Source: Amaurobius ferox (taxonomy: Eukaryota; Arthropoda; Arachnida; Araneae; Amaurobiidae). From it: a stretch of DNA of 64,000 nt. The translations under genes and the position numbers were made by a program. Below, one piece after another: positions 39,501 through 49,900 of the stretch (position 1 is its first letter; every line of letters begins with the position of its first letter). The stretch is from contig OX578137.1 of assembly GCA_951213105.1 (NCBI GenBank), positions 76,111,104-76,175,103 of the forward strand. The letters run 5' to 3'. Under the pieces are notes generated by a model. The model worked only from the letters and a program-made list of their open reading frames with translations, was not told where the DNA came from and made no database searches.

Positions 39501-42500
39501 ATGAACTTCATTCAAATGACGGCATTGAAATATAAATTGCCTGGTTTAAATATCTCTAAAATGCAATACATTCCACGGTAATATTTTTAAAACTATCATA
39601 ATACTACGATAATTTATTATATTTGAAAACTTCATCGAAAACAACTGAAATAAATTCAAATGACGTCGTAGAAAAAATAACACGCCTGGATCTCTCTATA
39701 AAAGCAGGTTTTCATTCATCACAATACTATAATAATTTATTTTATTTAAAAATTAAGACCATGGAGCTACAATTCATAAACTCTATGCTTAAAACTTCAT
39801 CGAAAAAAATCGTCCTTCTGTTTATAAAATCAATTAATATTTCATTCATATCAGCCATGCAGACTCCATGGACTGAATTATTTTGTGTTAAAGAAATACA
39901 GTAATTCTAATACAACTCATTCTACATATTTTGCTGTTTACATTTTACATAGGTGAAAAATAGGCTTAGTTGTAGAAATAATCAAATTTGAATGAGAATT
40001 TAAACTCAAATATATTGTCATTGTGTTGTTTTAGTATGTAGATGCACAGAATTTAAGCAAAAATAAAGTAGTTTTAGGACGGATACAATACTCAATATGA
40101 ATTAAAAAGAACTTTAAAAAATCACGATTTTGAAACAAGATGGATGCCATATATCATTTTGAAGTGGGTCATGTGATCGTTTCATATCATGGTCACGTGA
40201 TCGTTTCATATAAGATGTGTAATTATTATTTTAATTTTTATTTTAAAAACTACTGAATATATTTCGCTGAATTTTTTTTTATATATTTATGGAACAATTT
40301 GACTATTACTTAAAATTTTCGAAGCAATTTGTGAATTTTAAATCCGCTTAAAAAATGTTTGAAAAATTAGGTCCCATAGGGCTCAATGTATTTCATTTTT
40401 TCAACCCGGGTTCAATCCAAAACTAATTGGGTGATATTATTCATTTATATTCCCATAGGTCCTACAGACCGTCTGAACAACATACTAAAATTTCATTTTG
40501 ATTAAGTCATTTTTACGGCAGTTATCGTGCTAACGGACAGACAGAATGAACAAAGTCATAAACACTTTTCAACTTTGTTGTAAAGTGTTAAAAAGAGTTT
40601 TTGATTCCTGCTTAGTTTTTGATTCTTGCTACAGTCCGGTCATCCTCAATAGCGCGTTGCACCGCCTCGTGCTGAGATACAAGCAGCAATACGGTCCGGC
40701 ATGGTGTCGAACAGACGACTGATGTTGTCCTGCGACAGACGAGTCCACACCTGTTGGACGTTACGTTCCAAATCCCGAAGATTGCGGCAACGAGGCAGCT
40801 GGCTTTTCAACTGGTCCCACATATGCGCGATAGGGGACACGTCTGAGGAGCGGGCAGGCCATGGAAGTGTCTGGATATGGCTCAGGCAGGCCTGGGCGAC
40901 CCGAGTCGTGTGCGTATGGGCGTCATCCTGCTGGAATTGCGCACCTGGAATCCCAGCAACGAATGGGAGCACATGGGGCCGTAGAATCTCATCCACGTAC
41001 CGCTGGCCCGCCAATGTTCCAGGTACCACTACTAGAGCCAGAGCGGATCGGCTGTCGTAGGCTATGGCTCCCCAGTCCATGATGCAGTGGGGCTGGATGA
41101 TCCTGCAGTGGGGCTGGTGTGACGCTCGATAACGAGGTTAGGATTGTGGCGTTATGCAGGGAATCTCCACACCCGGACACACTGATCGTCGGTCCCCAAA
41201 ACGAAGCGGCACTCATCGCTAAACACCACACATCGCCAATCTGTGGCATTTCACGTGGCTCTGGCCCGGTACCACTGCAACCGGAGCCGCCGATGTTCTA
41301 GTGTTAACGGCAGCACACGTAAGGGATGCTGGGATCGCAGATTCGCTTCCTTCAGGCGTCTAGATATGGCTCGTGTGCACGCAGGAGCCCCAACGTGTGC
41401 CTATATCGCGGATCGGGTCGCCGTGGGCTCTATACGTGCCTGATTATTCGATCCTCTCTACTCGTGGTATGCCTGGTCCCTCCAGAGCCAGTCTTCCGTG
41501 TCTGGGTGGCGTCCCGTGACCAATGCTCCCAACACCGTCGGACAGTATAGTCCAAACGATCCACGTAGCGGCTATCCGGCGCGCTGACCACCCTGCGGTT
41601 TTCAGCCCGATGATCAGGCCTCTCTCGAAGTCCGTCAGTTGCGTATATCGACATTTCTGGCGTCTACCTAGCATTCTTTTCATTCCGTACTAGTTGTGGC
41701 GTCCCGTTACTAGTGCTCCCAACGTTGTAGCGCCACTCACTGGTGTACGGTTATGCGCAATCACACCAGACTGGGATCATTTGCATACCAGTCCGCCCTC
41801 TATCTATTTACATCATTTCGCGATTGTACCATGTTTTCTTCTTGGTGCGCAACTTTCAATGTCCGTGAGTGTATCTCTGTGAGGAACAGTGGGAATTAAA
41901 ATACCTGTTTTTTTATCAGTAAGGACTGCTTATAATTTGAAAATAGTTCATCCGATTTTCATATTTTATGATTGGTTTGTTAATCTTAATTGGAAGCAGA
42001 TTTATGGCTAATATTTTTTCATTTTATATTGCATTAATTTTATATTAGTATCATCCCTCCCCCAGGCAAAGTCAGGGAATTTCTGCTAGAAATAAAATAG
42101 CTATGAAAATCTTTATTTACATTTTATAGTTGTTACAATAAAGTACACATAGGAAACTTGTGGTCTTAGAATAAATCTGGTTTGCTGTGATATTGTAAGC
42201 CTCTCGAGAATTTTTAGTTTATCAATTTGTGCAGCAGAATATGAGATTATTTCTGACTTTCTTAACAAGTCATTTACAAGAATTATCTTAAAACTTATGA
42301 AATCAGAATAAAATTGGTATATCACAAAGAGACAGATATCAGAGAATATCTAGTTTTCTTTCCATTTGATATGATAATGAATTTGCTGAACTACAGATTA
42401 GTTTTATCTAGAAAACAATGGAGTACTTGGGCGGCTGATTCTATAATTTGTACATTGAATTTTGAACAGTAAAAATGCCCTCTATTAGTAGAAGATACAA

Positions 42501-43914
42501 AAATTACAGAAATTGTTTTGTAAAATAAAATTATGGATTCAAGTAGCAGGGATGTATCTAGAGAAATGTGAGTGGTGGTTGATTTTCCAGAACAATTATA
42601 ATTGAGAATATAAAATTTCGAAACGAGCTTCACGTTAATTCGCACACATAAACAGTATTAGTATTGTATACTTTTATATTAAAGAAAAACATTTGATAAA
42701 ATTGAATATAACTTTTTTTAAATGTAATTATAATATGTATATTTTTTTGGATGAGTGGTGGTCGGAAATTCTGAGTGGTGGAAACCCCGACCACTGCAGA
42801 TACATCCCTGAAGTAGCAAAATCATCCTGGGAGCTATTAATAAATTACCTTTGCTGTGACAATCAATGTACGTACAACCAAATCATGGTTGTTAAAAGAA
42901 AAGAAAGCTTATTTGTATTTACAAGAAAACTTGCTTAATAAACAAAGTACTTTACTTGAGTTATGGTTTACAATAAAAATCCACACAAACATCATAACAG
43001 ATGTCTTGATATATGCCTGAAATTATTACTATTCAGAAAAACTAAGAGATAATAAATGTAAACACATTCATCTCTCACATACAATCACCACTTCATGGAT
43101 TCTTCTTTTGCAGCATACACATAGGCAACTTGCTTAAATATCAATATGACGCAAGCACAACAAGCATCTTGTGGAAGAAGAATTCAGAATACTTTTTCAT
43201 CTAATTACTATTGACTGTGAAAGTGTTTTGAAGCCTTTTACCTTCCTCCTAGGTTTTTCCTTTCATGTTTTTGAATTTTTGCAAAGAAACAATTTCTTCC
43301 TTGGGTTAAGTGATAAAACTATATTTTGACAGAAGCTTTCTTGCCAGTTGGTACTGCTGCTACTTATTTATCTTGAAGAATCTTTTGAGTCTTTGAAACT
43401 AATTGATAATGCTACTATTTTATTTTATGCTGTGCTTTAACGAAGATTTTACTTTTTAGCATTCAAATGCAAGTTTTGTTGAGCGATGTAAATGTATGCA
43501 ACATAAATTTTGAATTGACTAAAATACTAGTATTTCATCTTAAAAATGTTGAAAACAGTAAATTTGTTTTAGCTTTATGTTCAAAATACTTTTACAGGCA
43601 TAATTGGAGACTGGAAGAATTATTTCACAGAAGAACAATCAGCAGCTTTTGATGAAATGTGCTCTAATCGAATGTCTGGAAGTGACTTGCCAATCGCTTA
43701 TGAGCCAGATGTTGCCTTGCAAACTTTTTTAACTCATGGAAGAATAATATATAATCATCCTGAAAAAAGTTTTGTTGAAGAAAAGGACATTTTTACAGAG
43801 GAAGAAGACTGTGAACCCATTTACAAACCTGAATATCCCTTCCGACACACGCATCTTCCTAGCCAATCTCTGCATATACAACAGGATCCGTTAACATTAG
43901 ATGCAGTTGGATGA
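21258..43914 (+). CDS. Cytosolic sulfotransferase (SULT family), six coding exons
   Basis: The family transfers sulfate from PAPS to hydroxyl or amine groups of small substrates in the cytosol; the substrate here cannot be told. Exons are 21258-21531, 29747-29964, 31373-31502, 36546-36646, 38226-38409 and 43598-43914, all with GT..AG introns and compatible phases. In numbering from the ATG at 21318 (387 aa), the 5'-phosphosulfate loop TYPKSGTTW is at 67-75, the catalytic-type His of ATHLPLSLLP at 128, the 3'-phosphate motif RNPKDTAVSYYH at 150-161 (Arg150, Ser158), the GSWFDHV motif at 191-197 and RKGIIGDWKN at 281-290. The upstream in-frame ATG at 21258 directly follows a good acceptor (ttttccag), which suggests a noncoding first exon and a 407-aa product; the choice is open. 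About 69 residues follow the usual SULT end, rich in Glu/Asp, then His/Pro/Gln. Typical cytosolic SULTs are near 300 aa. No frameshift or stop is seen. Confidence 0.93.
21872..24428. mobile_element. hAT-like DNA transposon, 2.56 kb, coding capacity lost or unrecognised
   Basis: Termini are CATAGGCGCCGA at both ends in inverted orientation, with a further shared AGGGGGGCACA. An 8-bp duplication caagcttt flanks it (21864-21871, 24429-24436), the hAT size. The interior holds a diverged SINE, a hydrophobic 103-codon minus frame (23632-23321) I do not recognise, and a G-rich/C-rich subterminal hairpin at 21900-21950. It sits in SULT intron 1. Confidence 0.85.
23835..24058 (-). mobile_element. Diverged tRNA-derived SINE
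   Basis: The minus strand reads like the 7.6 kb SINE: a tRNA-like start with gataacagagtggttaaatc, a degenerate box B (agttcgattttc), then the ctttcgagcggttggcagta body segment. It lies inside the 21.9-24.4 kb hAT-like element. Confidence 0.65.
24589..24634. repeat. 16-bp perfect hairpin
   Basis: agaccgatttcacagt pairs with actgtgaaatcggtct around a 14-base loop, in SULT intron 1. Confidence 0.7.
25440..26747 (+). repeat. R1 repeat copy in SULT intron 1
   Basis: Starts aacaagaaagatcaatcatg and ends ttattgtaaagtgttaaaaa. Faces the opposite copy at 27474-28773. Confidence 0.88.
27115..27465 (+). repeat. Dispersed repeat pair, member 1
   Basis: The run tgacaaggcgattggttgat, ctacaagagctttgtaagat, gttcaaaatataaaaatatt and ggttcagagatataagcctt has the same words in order at 35,930-36,265. 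Confidence 0.55.
27474..28773 (-). repeat. R1 repeat copy in SULT intron 1, inverted
   Basis: Starts ttttaacactttacaacaaa and ends gatctttcttgtt. It shows the SINE-free site atggcatccatcttgtctca that corresponds to the filled site at 7594. Confidence 0.88.
29747..29964 (+). CDS. SULT coding exon 2
   Basis: Acceptor ctctccttacag ends at 29746; the first two bases complete the P-loop Gly and TTWMEEIV follows. The exon carries ATHLPLSLLP with the catalytic-type His and ends in PKCK at a consensus donor (aaa|gtaagt), phase 0. Confidence 0.95.
30027..30122 (+). repeat. Short tandem repeat after SULT exon 2
   Basis: gacaatattaactttttac-type units repeat about three to four times, period near 28. 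Confidence 0.6.
30437..30970. repeat. Large palindrome with arms of about 160 bp
   Basis: Left arm 30437-30603 and right arm 30804-30970 are inverted copies (attttagagcagcatttctc versus its reverse complement, gccagacgataatta versus its reverse complement) around a 200-bp spacer. The minus frame 30905-30633 reads SIEEHGFSPEERIFILEQYF, like the N-terminal HTH of spider transposon proteins, so the arms may be two head-to-head relics. Confidence 0.75.
31373..31502 (+). CDS. SULT coding exon 3
   Basis: Acceptor tttattttcag ends at 31372. The exon encodes IIYVMRNPKDTAVSYYH, the 3'-phosphoadenosine-binding region, and ends at FMAGH plus one base before gtaaga. Confidence 0.95.
32341..32475 (+). 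repeat. 53-bp tandem repeat, about 2.5 units
   Basis: aagtatttygatcctatatt recurs at 32344, 32397 and 32450. More diverged relatives appear near 32,950. Confidence 0.8.
33022..34746 (+). repeat. R2 repeat copy with internal tandem units
   Basis: Opens ttactttcctttataatgta and closes aaggaaagtcatgtgcttcc then cacatcagat. Twice the length of the 14 kb copy because of units between about 33,650 and 34,490. Confidence 0.78.
33650..34490 (+). repeat. Degenerate tandem array inside R2
   Basis: About four units of roughly 200 bp, each running from aataacttatttctccgtct-like sequence through gccaaattgataaaaatgac to a repeat of taagaat. The 14 kb copy has a single unit. Confidence 0.65.
35562..35605 (+). 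repeat. R2 terminal stem fragment
   Basis: Reads ttactttccatacaatatat, then ggtaatatgtaggcaaagta, the R2 start only. Confidence 0.45.
35930..36265 (+). repeat. Dispersed repeat pair, member 2
   Basis: tgacaaaacgattgatcaat, ctataagagctttgtagaaa, gttcaaaatatgaaaacatt and attcggagatataagcgtcc parallel the copy at 27.1 kb. The 65-codon frame here belongs to the repeat. Confidence 0.55.
36546..36646 (+). CDS. SULT coding exon 4
   Basis: This 101-bp exon has no long reading frame of its own but fits the gene exactly. Acceptor tttatttcag ends at 36545. The translation runs VYGSWFDHVLPYWEF to SYEELKL, the typical SULT core, then the donor ctt|gtaagt. Incoming phase 1 and outgoing phase 0 match the neighbours. 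Confidence 0.92.
36895..37145 (+). mobile_element. Diverged SINE of the same family
   Basis: The body words ccccgtgtttacgcggagaa, cacgttaaatttgtaaactc, gtccttccgagaagttggc and ccgatctaaattggat match the other copies in order. The 5' part is degraded and has a G/C run. Lies in SULT intron 4. Confidence 0.65.
37473..37514. repeat. 19-bp perfect GC-rich hairpin, AAAA loop
   Basis: ctgcagcagtggcagcaag (37473-37491) pairs with 37496-37514 without mismatch, in SULT intron 4. Confidence 0.8.
38226..38409 (+). CDS. SULT coding exon 5
   Basis: Acceptor ttctccaaag ends at 38225. Encodes DLRGMVEKLSAFL through KSKFMRK; donor aaag|gtaagt. It ends inside the RKGxxGDWK motif, which is completed by exon 6. 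Confidence 0.94.
38858..38874 (+). repeat. Poly-G run of 17
   Basis: A homopolymer of 17 G in SULT intron 5, a likely length-error site in assembly. Confidence 0.9.
39085..39250 (+). repeat. Dispersed repeat fragment
   Basis: taagatttacatacgtttca, tattaagcttaataaggttt and aaaatatttccgattttgta match the run at 49,215-49,330 in order. Confidence 0.5.
39328..40594 (+). repeat. R1 repeat copy in SULT intron 5
   Basis: Starts aacaagaaagatcaatcatg and ends ttgttgtaaagtgttaaaaa. The internal gaca tract is down to about two units, so the tract varies between copies. Confidence 0.87.
40617..41690 (-). pseudogene. Tc1-like transposase relic
   Basis: The GC-rich block stands out from the AT-rich intron. 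On the minus strand 41080-40646 encodes the end of a DDE domain: GAQFQQDDAHTHTTRVAQAC, then LPWPARSSDVSPIAHMWDQL. The upstream part (about 41680-41450) gives a helix-turn-helix start, MKRMLGRRQKCRYTQLTDFE, broken across frames. Terminal repeats were not clear. The plus-strand frames over it are shadows. Confidence 0.85.
41691..41900. other. Sequence between the Tc1-like relic and the AT-rich intron
   Basis: Still GC-rich to about 41880, so probably part of the same element (its 5' end). No inverted partner to 40617 could be confirmed. Confidence 0.35.
42548..42809. mobile_element. Short hAT-type MITE
   Basis: Ends agggatgtatct / agatacatccct are inverted repeats around 262 bp. The flanks caagtagc (42540-42547) and gaagtagc (42810-42817) match in 7 of 8 bases, like an 8-bp hAT duplication. 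No coding frame of note. In SULT intron 5. Confidence 0.72.
43598..43914 (+). CDS. SULT coding exon 6 with extended C-terminus
   Basis: Acceptor acttttacag ends at 43597. Encodes GIIGDWKNYFTEEQSAAFDEM, the end of the SULT fold near SGSDLPIAYE, then about 69 extra residues (an acidic stretch with EEKDIFTEEEDCE, then a Pro/His/Gln-rich end at LDAVG) and the stop tga at 43912-43914. Confidence 0.93.
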
Positions 43915-45127
43915 CACGGGATCAATTGAAACAAGATTACTAGTTATCGCTGAAGTCCCATGACTGACAAAATTGCATTTTGGGGGAAAACCCAGTAACC
44001 AGTATTTATTTCTTTACATTGTGTTGAAGAATTATTACTTTACACTTAAAGGGAATACATGGAAGTAAATGATTAGTTTTATCCAGCTCTGTTCATTGTT
44101 TTTAAAACATCTTATTCAAATAAACAACTATCTGCATTAAGCTATTCACAGACAGATTTTTTCTTAGCCTATAAAATGAAATTAACTCAACTTAAATATT
44201 AATTTTAAAAATATTTCTTAAATGCACTAGAATGATTTTAAAGTCTTGTGTGGAGACAATAGAATTGTATACATTCTTGAAAATGTGTTTATTATCTTTC
44301 TAATCATGTCCCATAAATCTATCATGATATTATTGCATGAGATATGATGTGTACTTTGACTAATAGTGTCTAGTGCCTAGCTGGCAATCCAAACTCATGA
44401 ATACATTCAGAAAAAGAAGTACTAGAAAAGCAATAGCCGATAACAAAAATATTATTATTGTTTTTACTTTAAATTTGATTTTTTTAAATCTTAATGATGA
44501 AATGTCTTGAAATAGGACAATGGTTAAGAGATTTTCACCTGAATAATTTCTCTAGTAATAAACTATTTTCAGAAAAATATTTCATAAATGCTAATAAATC
44601 GTAAGATTTTTTTAGTGAATTTTAAAATTTATAAGACTTAAAGGTTTCAACCTAATTTCATTTTACCATGACATATATAGTGACTTTTGTGAATGCAGAA
44701 ATATCTGGTCTATAAATATTATATGCATTCTAATTATACTTTTTTAAATGAAACATAATGCCAGCAATAGGTTTGACATTTACAGCCAATGTAAGAAATG
44801 TTGTTATATCTCATTCCAACAACTTATTATACAAAAATATTGTTCCAGTTAGCAATAGATATCTCTGTTGTTTCACAGATAAAAATATTTAGCATTTATT
44901 AAAATACATAATATGCAGCATAATAGTGGAAAATTAGGGTCAGATTAATGGTGTACAAACCTTACAATGAGGAGGGGTTGGGGGTAATCTGGAGCAAATA
45001 TGCACTGTTATGAATATGAACATACCAGTAGTTTGTACTAGTGTGTTCGTACCAGTATGAACAACTGGTATCTTTATACCCTTTCTTGTCCAATTAATAA
45101 TTTTACTTGTTCTGCCCCATTTACAGA

Positions 45128-45305
45128 CTAGGTAACATTTTTGACCAATTCATGAACTAAATTTTTGTGCTGCATAATTTCCCAATTGAGGCACAACACA
45201 GCATTGTTAAAAGAATGTAGTACATTTGAAACTAGCTATGACTCAAAAGAATTAACCTAAATCTTGCTATTAAAATCTACTAGGATATCCATATATGAAA
45301 ATTTC
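45128..45305 (+). repeat. Direct repeat, upstream member
   Basis: ctaggtaacatttttgacca, gaactaaatttttgtgctgc and aactagctatgactcaaaag recur in order at 46446-46628, so this is a duplicated segment of about 180 bp. Confidence 0.7.
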
Positions 45306-45874
45306 AAGGTCTGGATTTAGTTATCAAAAATGCTTGAAATTATTTAAGAATATAAAATGTCACAAAATTAAAATCAAACAAAGAAACTTATAAATGCATA
45401 ATATCTACTATGATTACCTATTAGTTCAAAATATAATACAAATTATGAATTAATGATACATTTATAAGCATATGACATGTTAAAAATTTAGCAGCTCACC
45501 ACTGCCAGGGTTGAGTCAAGTCCTATGAAGTGGTACTTAGATGGGGCTACTATAAACCTTGATCCAGTAATTTAGAAAACAATCCATCTTATAAAAATAT
45601 TAGTCCCAAAATAAAAATAATTTTCTTTTTAATCATTTTAACTTTTTGTTTGCTGTGTATTTTTGAATATTTACATTATTTATATTTTGAAAACATGCTA
45701 CACAAAGCATAATTTTCATGTCTATATATATATATATATATTACTTGTTCCATTACTTTATTTACTACCAATACTTGTAACTAATTTTGATATATTTATT
45801 TTGCTTTAATGTGATTTTTAAATTTTGTAAGTTGTCACATAACTTTTCTGTTGTAAATAATGTGAAACTGTATC

Positions 45875-45880
45875 AATAAA
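45875..45880 (+). terminator. Candidate poly(A) signal AATAAA
   Basis: AATAAA followed by a T/A-rich stretch, 1.96 kb after the SULT stop. A competing hexamer at 44119-44124 is closer to the stop. Confidence 0.35.
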
Positions 45881-46070
45881 ATTTTATTGAAAGGCTTTCT
45901 TTCATTGCATCTTCTAAAAGCAAATAAAAATATGCCTGTAAGTTATTCATGAAATATTAATTTTGTACAAATGCTGCCCCTTGATTGTAAAATTGTCCAA
46001 TTCATGAACTGGAACATTCTCTTGCCCAATTCATAATTTTATTGACTTTGTTGTGGTATTTATGAACTAA

Positions 46071-46443
46071 TTACGTACTGCTCAAACCGCTGCTAAATAA
46101 ATATACTAAAATAACTTAGTTAGGAGCAGCATACAACACAAAATTAATAGTTAGAAGCAGCATATAACACAAAATTAATAAATAGTTAGAAGCAGCACAA
46201 AACTAATAGTTAGAAACAGCATATAACACAAAATTAATAATTACGTACTGCTCAAACTGCTGCTAAATTAATATACTAAAATAACTTAGTTAGGAGCAGC
46301 ATACAACACAAAATTAATAGTTAGAAGCAGCATATAACACAAAATTAATAGTTAGAAACAGCATATAACACAAAATTATGTAGTTAGAAGCAGCACGTAA
46401 CACTACTGTATGCTGTTTCTAAAGAAGTTATTTTAGTGTATTT
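46071..46443 (+). repeat. Tandem array with inverted end
   Basis: A 170-bp unit (ttacgtactgctcaaacygc) repeats at 46071 and 46241, itself built of about 31-bp gcagcatataacacaaaatt subunits. The last 40 bp (46404-46443) are an inverted copy of the early part of the unit (46096-46135). Confidence 0.75.
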
Positions 46444-46445
46444 AT

Positions 46446-46628
46446 GAATTAGGCAACATTTTTGACGAATTCATAAACTATATTTTTCTGCTGTATAGTT
46501 TCACAATTGGGAAAAAACACAGTTACAGCATCGCTAAAAAATGTAGTGCATTTAAAACTAGCTATGTCTTAAAAGAATTAACTTAAATCTAACTATTGAA
46601 ATATATCAAGATATCTTTGTATGAATTC
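46446..46628 (+). repeat. Direct repeat, downstream member
   Basis: ttaggcaacatttttgacga, aaactatatttttctgctgt and aactagctatgtcttaaaag parallel 45128-45305. Confidence 0.7.
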
Positions 46629-46708
46629 TAGTAAACAAGGCAGTGCCTTTGGGGCACTAGATTCACTTTAAGGCCCCCACCTCACCAGAAATTCCTTATT
46701 GCTTTTGC

Positions 46709-46806
46709 TTTCCCTACATACACATTAATGTATAGGGAAAGTATTAGATTAGAGTCAAAATTGGAACTCGAGTTTTTGATAGATCTACAAATTTTGAGCA
46801 CTCTTA
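46709..46806 (+). repeat. R2 end fragment
   Basis: gctttccctacatacacatt..tatagggaaagtatt, then ggaactcgagtttttgatag, matching the start of the 3 kb copy. Confidence 0.65.
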
Positions 46807-46999
46807 AGAACAGTGTTTCTCAAACTAGAGACTGTGGTTCCTTAGAGGGCACCAATTCTTGTTAGAGCCTCGAAATATTTCAGCATTTGGAAAAAAATAT
46901 TTCAGCATTTGGCCCCTGGCCCTATGCCATTGCCTAGTTAGACCTAGTCATAAATCCGGTCCTGAAACAAGGGATAGGAATATTTTAGACATAGAGGTT

Positions 47000-49900
47000 A
47001 TTAAGATATGGGGTTATTTTGATAAGTCCAGAGAGTAGAGATGTTTTTCAAGACTAAAACTTCAAAAGAAAAAAAAATGTGTTTTAAAATTCATGAAAAA
47101 AAAAATAATAATAATAAACAGCTGGTGTGCCCAATTCCCATCTTATGTAGCTATTGATTAGCTGCATCTTTGCTCTATGTAGATAAAGCACTGGCCTAAC
47201 ACTGATTAAAAAGGAGTTCTTCAATTGATCATGTGATTTGCTATTTCTAAGATAACAACCACATGATCTGTAAAGGGGAAAAAAAAACAATTAAAAGACG
47301 ATGACACAGGTCTATAACAGGGGAAAGGAAGTTTCAGCCAAGAGGCAGATTAAAGTTTTTTTAAGGCTTTTATTCTTCATTGGAAAGAGGGAATAATGCA
47401 CAAATTTAGAAAATGGTTATTCAATTAACTAGATATCTGGTTAACTATATTTCAAAATATTGTAATTTATATATACTGGGCAGAGATGCAGTTAGCTGCA
47501 TTGTCTTAGGACATAGTAGTTATTTAAATGCTGAAAGAAATAACACAAATTTCATGATTTTCATATGATTAAGTATAAAGCATGCCCCCTACAAAGCTAT
47601 GTGTATCATACATGAACAGTTTTATGTTTTATCTAATATATAAATAGTAAGTTTTTATCACAAAATTGTAGAATTAATAAAATCGATTATAAATATGTTA
47701 TTACCATGGCCCGCTTGGTTAATGATATTTATTACAAAATTGTCACTGAAATAACACTGTATAAATCCCCAACTTTTCCAAGTAAAAATAAATTAACAGA
47801 TTAAAGAAACTGATATAAATAACTAAATATATCTTTTTGTACTGCGGTTATCCAAAAAAGTACATTTAAATCTAACATCACAGTATATACAAGATACTTT
47901 AAAAAATGAGTTAAAAGGCTAGTTTAAATTTTAAAGTTCCTTGATTTTTCCTGGTTTAGTAAAGTTTAAAAGATTTCTCAAGACTTTCAACAACTTTTAA
48001 AATATTTTGATTATTCTAGGTATAGCGACAATATTGCTATTTTCTTAAAAAAAGAAAACTAATACAGCTCTTTTATCATAAATAAAAACTTTCTTCAAGT
48101 GAGTTCCTTTTTAAATTTGAGCAGAATCTTTAGAATTCTGTTGTCAGACAAGCAATATGGCTTACTTCATTGGATGAATGGGGAAATGCAGATTTTTCAC
48201 ACAAACACACTTTGCTTCTCATCTGTAAAGCATTTGAAACAAGAGAGAAACATAAAAAGGATATGACAATAATATAAGATTTATTAGTAAATCTCACATT
48301 TTAATACACATGCACACAAAAAAAAATTTTTGTGCTAAAAATATTTTTAAAATATTAGGTGATTATATAAATGCTATAAAAAACATTCATTTTAAGTACA
48401 AACAACCTAAAACTTTACACTTTATTTAAAACATTTTGATTTAAAATCACTTTTACATATATGTGCTTTGTACTGATTATTAATGCCTTATAAAGACTGC
48501 AGCCATAATGGTATAAAATCATCCATTCGAATACAAGTTTGTAACTTTAATACTTATTGTGCATAGAGTAGGTCAGAAGTTACAAATACAATGTATAAAA
48601 TAATACTCTGTATAAAAATATAATATATCACATAAGTTTAAGTACAATAATAGAATAACTTAAAATAAGTTTAAAAAAATGCAGCAGATCATTATCATTA
48701 GGGAATATTGCCCAACATTCTGTAAAACACAAAATTATTTATTCGGTAGAATATATTCATTTTTTAACAATTAACAAAGTGTAAATGTAAAGTTATGTTA
48801 ATATTGTATTTTGTATACCAGAAGGAGTTGAAGAGATAAGAAACAGTGAAGATAAATAATAAAAGCTAAATATACATGAGGTATTTAAATTTCATATTGT
48901 AAAATTTTTAAGATAGGAATTACAGTTGATTATGCATGCAGTATGTAGCTGATGTATTACTGATTATATCATAACTGTTAATAATTATACTAGCTGTATC
49001 AGTTTCATTGTAAAATAAAAAGTTGATTTATATTTAATTGGATGCAATAAATAAAATGACAGTCAATTTTACCTATTAAGCATAATTTTTTTTTTTTTTG
49101 TAATTCCACTTTAAATGATTTTTAACAAATTCCACATTAAACTCCTTGTAAAGTGTGTAATTGCAATCAGTTTTAACGAAAAAAAAAATGTTCTCAACAG
49201 TTATATACTTGTAACCCAAGAGTGACTCAAAAGATTTATATACGCTTTGTCACCAGTTTGTTAAGCTTAACAGGGAACAGGTTTATGACAAAAATATTTC
49301 AGAACTTGTACATACAAATTTTATTTCAGTAATATCTCAAGCAACATCACGTACATCATAGATTATATCCAAATTTGTATTGCCAATTTTGTGCCAGACC
49401 GAGTTTGGAAGTCACATTGAAAACAATTTGTGTTGAATAGAATGGAAAATGAAGAATATAGTTATGAATAAGAATACAATGTATAAATAATTGTTATAGA
49501 TCTCAGCTATGTAGTAAAAAAAGTTTTAAAATATACTGAAATATATGTAATTCTGAACAAGTAAAATGTACATATTCATGGATATCACATTTAAAAACAT
49601 TATAGTTCTGGTTAGGTTATATCAAATGTCAAGATTTATTGGCTCAATTTGACCTGAGATGTACATTTCTAAAACAAAATTCTGATTGGGATTCAGTAAA
49701 GAAAAGTTACTGTTGGATGGGATGAGCAAAAATTTTAAATTTCAACTTGAGTTTTCTAAAACACATGCTTGGAAAAAAATGATAATGTGCATTAATATAA
49801 ATATGCAAGTACAGCAATTTCCAAAAATCTTGATGTGATATACAGAAACTGAACAAAGATCAGAATTCAATATGCTAAAATTTGCTATAATCAACTTCAA

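Larger units (their letters stand above)
43915..45900 (+). other. SULT 3' UTR and downstream AT-rich sequence
   Basis: No coding frame is seen. Candidate poly(A) signals AATAAA lie at 44119-44124 and 45875-45880; the second gives a 3' UTR near 2 kb. The extent is inferred, with no transcript evidence. Confidence 0.45.

Noticed and set aside
40701..41060. Plus-strand 119-codon frame
   Set aside because: Complement of the minus-strand Tc1-like transposase in a GC-rich block; no family features of its own.
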